Source of the DNA: Hyphomicrobiaceae bacterium
GTDB lineage: Bacteria > Pseudomonadota > Alphaproteobacteria > Rhizobiales > Xanthobacteraceae
Assembly: GCA_947472885.1 (NCBI GenBank)
Contig: CANJBX010000016.1
Location: 1 to 64,000 of the forward strand
Reading direction: 5' to 3'
DNA: 64,000 nucleotides
Shown piece by piece: positions 62,127 through 64,000 of this stretch. Position numbers and translations under genes: made by a program. The notes under the pieces were generated by a model. That model did not search any database and was not told the origin of the DNA. It worked only from the letters and a program-made list of their open reading frames with translations. Each line of letters begins with the position of its first letter. Within the stretch, counting starts at the first letter, position 1.

Positions 62127-63364
62127 GCAAACCAGCAGTCAGTGACGCGGGTGCAGACAGCTACGGCCTGTTCACCGCCCCAGCGGTCCAGGACCCTTAC
62201 CCCTATTACAAGGAGTTGCGCGAGCGCGATCCGGTCCACTGGTCCGAGATCGCGCAGGCCTGGTACTTCACGCGCTACAACGATGTATTCGAGTTGCAGG
62301 ATCGCCCGGACCTCAGCGTTGACCGGATCGAGACGATCTATTCCTATTTGCCCAGCGTGAATGCCGGGCGCTTCAGCGAAATCGTCGAGCATTACAATCG
62401 CTGGCTCCTTTATCGTGACGACGCCTATCACGACCGCCTGAAGGCGCTGTTCATCAAGGCCATGACGCCGCGCGCGGTCGAACGGTTGCGCCCGATGATC
62501 CAGCAGCGGGTGGACAGCCTGCTCGATGTGCTGGCGCAAAAACCCGCATTCGACGCCTATCTCGATTTCGCGGCGCGCATTCCGACGCAGGTCATGCTCG
62601 ATCTCCTCGGCCTGCCGGACGAGGACGAAGCGCTGATGCGGCACTGGAGCGACCGCTGCTCCAGTTTCCTGTTTCAGCCGGTCGCGCCCGACAAGGAAGC
62701 GCTGGCGCAGGAGCAGCGCGACATTCTCGATGCGCAGCAGGAATATTTCATGCCGGTCATCGAAGCCCGCCGCGCCAAGCCAGGCCCCGACATGATCAGC
62801 GCCATGGTGACGGCGAACGCCAGCGGCGACCGGCTGAGCGATCTTGAAATTCTTGCGACCTGCAACATGATGGCGACGGCGGGCGGCGGCACCTCGCGCA
62901 GCGCCATCGCCATGGCGCTGTGGCGGCTGCATCAGTTTCCGGCCGAACTTGCGAAGCTGAAAGCAAATCCCGGCCTGATCGACCTCGCCGCAGAAGAGTT
63001 CCTGCGCTTTGAGGCGCCAACCCAGCGCGGCATCCGCACCGCACACGAGGATTTCGAGGTCGATGGCCGTAAAATTCAAAAGGGCCAGTTGCTTCACATC
63101 ATGATCGGCGCCGCCAACCGCGATCCCGCGCAGTTCGACCGGCCCGACGCCATCGACGTTGCGCGCAATCCGAACCGCCATGTCTCGCTCGGCCACGGCG
63201 TCCACTATTGCCTCGGCGCGGCGCTGGCCCGGCTGGAGCTGCGCGTGGCGGTCAAAGGCTTCCTGGCGCGCTTCCCGGACTATCGTCTGGTCTCGGACAA
63301 CATCACCTTCATGGACCGCACCGCCAGCCGCCGACCGACCGCCGTGCCGGTCCTGACCCACTGA
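62123..63364 (+). CDS. cytochrome P450
   Basis: At 413 residues it is a soluble class I bacterial P450. The ExxR pair is Glu292 and Arg295 in EEFLRF. The heme cysteine is Cys363 in GHGVHYCLGAALARLE. The I-helix region is ATAGGGTSRSA (residues 251-260), in which the usual acid-threonine pair of AGxD/ETT is changed to GGTS. That could alter oxygen activation or be a family feature. The start overlaps the MetE-like stop by 4 bases. No ferredoxin or reductase gene is in view. Confidence 0.92.
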   Translation: MSKPAVSDAGADSYGLFTAPAVQDPYPYYKELRERDPVHWSEIAQAWYFTRYNDVFELQDRPDLSVDRIETIYSYLPSVNAGRFSEIVEHYNRWLLYRDDAYHDRLKALFIKAMTPRAVERLRPMIQQRVDSLLDVLAQKPAFDAYLDFAARIPTQVMLDLLGLPDEDEALMRHWSDRCSSFLFQPVAPDKEALAQEQRDILDAQQEYFMPVIEARRAKPGPDMISAMVTANASGDRLSDLEILATCNMMATAGGGTSRSAIAMALWRLHQFPAELAKLKANPGLIDLAAEEFLRFEAPTQRGIRTAHEDFEVDGRKIQKGQLLHIMIGAANRDPAQFDRPDAIDVARNPNRHVSLGHGVHYCLGAALARLELRVAVKGFLARFPDYRLVSDNITFMDRTASRRPTAVPVLTH

Positions 63365-63382
63365 GCGTTTCGGAGAACGGAT

Positions 63383-64000
63383 ATGAGCGGCAAAGTCTAT
63401 ATCACCGGCATCGGCTCGACCGCGCTGGGCCGTCATCCTGACAAGTCGGTGAAGGACCTGACGCGGGAGGCCGTCGATCTCGCGCTCAAGGACGCCTGCG
63501 CGAAAATGTCGGACGTCGAGGCCGCGTGGTTCTCCAACACCCGGCAGGGCCTGATGGAAAACCAGAACACCATTCGCGGCCAGTGTGCGCTGCGCTCGAT
63601 GGGATTCGAGACGATTCCGATTGTGAATGTCGAGAACGCCTGCGCGTCGAGTTCAACGGGACTCAACCAGGCGTTCGCGCAGATCAAGGCCGGCCTGTGC
63701 GAGGTCGCGCTCGTCGTCGGCGCGGAAAAGATGTTCTATCCCGAGAAGAAAGACCTGATGTACCAGGCCTTCCTCGGCGGCTGGGACGTTCACGACATGG
63801 TGCGCAGCAAGCAGGTGCTGCTCAGCCTCGGCGAAGGGCTGCCGCTGCCGCCCGAAGCGCACGAGGACACCGGCCAGCATTCCGTGTTCATGGATATCTA
63901 TGCCTCGCTGGCGCGCCAGCACATGCGCATGCACGGCACCACCGCGCGGCAGATCGCGGCGGCGGCGTCCAAGAGCCACTTTCACGCCACGATGAATCCG
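63383..64000 (+). CDS. thiolase / SCP2-thiolase-like protein, N-terminal part
   Basis: The first 206 codons of a thiolase-superfamily protein, open to the window edge. The catalytic cysteine is Cys87 in VNVENACASSSTGLNQAF, the family nucleophile. The start MSGKVYITGIGSTALGRHPDKS and later TGQHSVFMDIYASLARQHMRMHG resemble lipid-transfer/acetyl-CoA acetyltransferase-like proteins (SCP2-thiolase type). It would cleave a beta-ketoacyl-CoA or close a side-chain shortening cycle after the P450. It follows P450 by 18 bases. The C-terminal His and Cys are beyond the window. Confidence 0.85.
   Translation, partial: MSGKVYITGIGSTALGRHPDKSVKDLTREAVDLALKDACAKMSDVEAAWFSNTRQGLMENQNTIRGQCALRSMGFETIPIVNVENACASSSTGLNQAFAQIKAGLCEVALVVGAEKMFYPEKKDLMYQAFLGGWDVHDMVRSKQVLLSLGEGLPLPPEAHEDTGQHSVFMDIYASLARQHMRMHGTTARQIAAAASKSHFHATMNP

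Noticed and set aside
61883-63436. 517-residue minus-strand frame opposite the P450
   Set aside because: Antisense shadow; the P450 has its heme motif, ExxR and operon coupling.

Overview
The window looks like a 64 kb piece of an alphaproteobacterial chromosome, most likely Hyphomicrobiales (Rhizobiales) near the Bradyrhizobiaceae/Xanthobacteraceae. This is an inference from gene content: a GcrA cell-cycle regulator with GANTC sites upstream, a SAM-II riboswitch in front of metZ, an Omp25/31-type outer-membrane barrel, an ECF42/DGPF pair, many orphan Bug/TctC binding proteins, and palindromic intergenic repeats of a type familiar from rhizobia. The DNA is GC-rich and densely coding, with many 1-4 base gene overlaps.

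Layout. 1-1.5 kb is a mobile-DNA scar: an IS5-type element has inserted into a P4-type integrase gene, beside a C-terminal stub of a family 2 glycosyltransferase. 1.5-7 kb holds SCO1 and a 59-residue membrane protein, a TctC-type binding protein, a DGPF protein with its ECF42 sigma factor, a MAPEG protein, an iron-type ABC binding protein and tRNA-Gly(CCC). 7-12.6 kb is a minus-strand run of two MetE-like zinc proteins, a TctC protein and an Old Yellow Enzyme, followed by an outer-membrane protein. 12.8-23 kb is mostly housekeeping: dCTP deaminase, SAM-II/metZ, an OpgC acyltransferase with two SGNH proteins, apaG, argD-argF-hslO and gcrA. 23-30 kb is a complete phosphate regulon, phoR then pstSCAB-phoU-phoB, with a near-consensus Pho box. 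30-39 kb contains a UPF0104 membrane protein, an FAD monooxygenase, a TctC protein, aspartate dehydrogenase, and the full EF-P beta-lysylation set (efp, epmA, epmB).

39-64 kb is an accessory catabolic region. It holds a TctC protein, a luciferase-like monooxygenase with an alpha/beta hydrolase, an MBL hydrolase, a short MmgE/PrpD-like protein, an EthD protein, a LuxR-type regulator, three PhyH-type Fe(II)/2-oxoglutarate dioxygenases, a SAF-domain oxidoreductase, MarR-IorA-IorB, a TRAP transporter, an IclR regulator, and a plus-strand operon of VOC protein, MhpA-like hydroxylase, MetE-like protein, cytochrome P450 and a thiolase-like protein cut by the window edge. The combination suggests uptake and stepwise oxidation of organic acids or aromatic/isoprenoid compounds. 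No substrate can be named from sequence alone.

The observation most worth following is four MetE-C-like proteins that keep the zinc-site residues but lack the N-terminal folate half. They fall into two motif subfamilies and sit inside oxidative catabolic clusters. One carries a histone-H1-like Lys/Ala/Pro tail. Other points of note are the OpgC operon with an apparent SGNH pseudoenzyme and the nested IS/integrase/glycosyltransferase scar.
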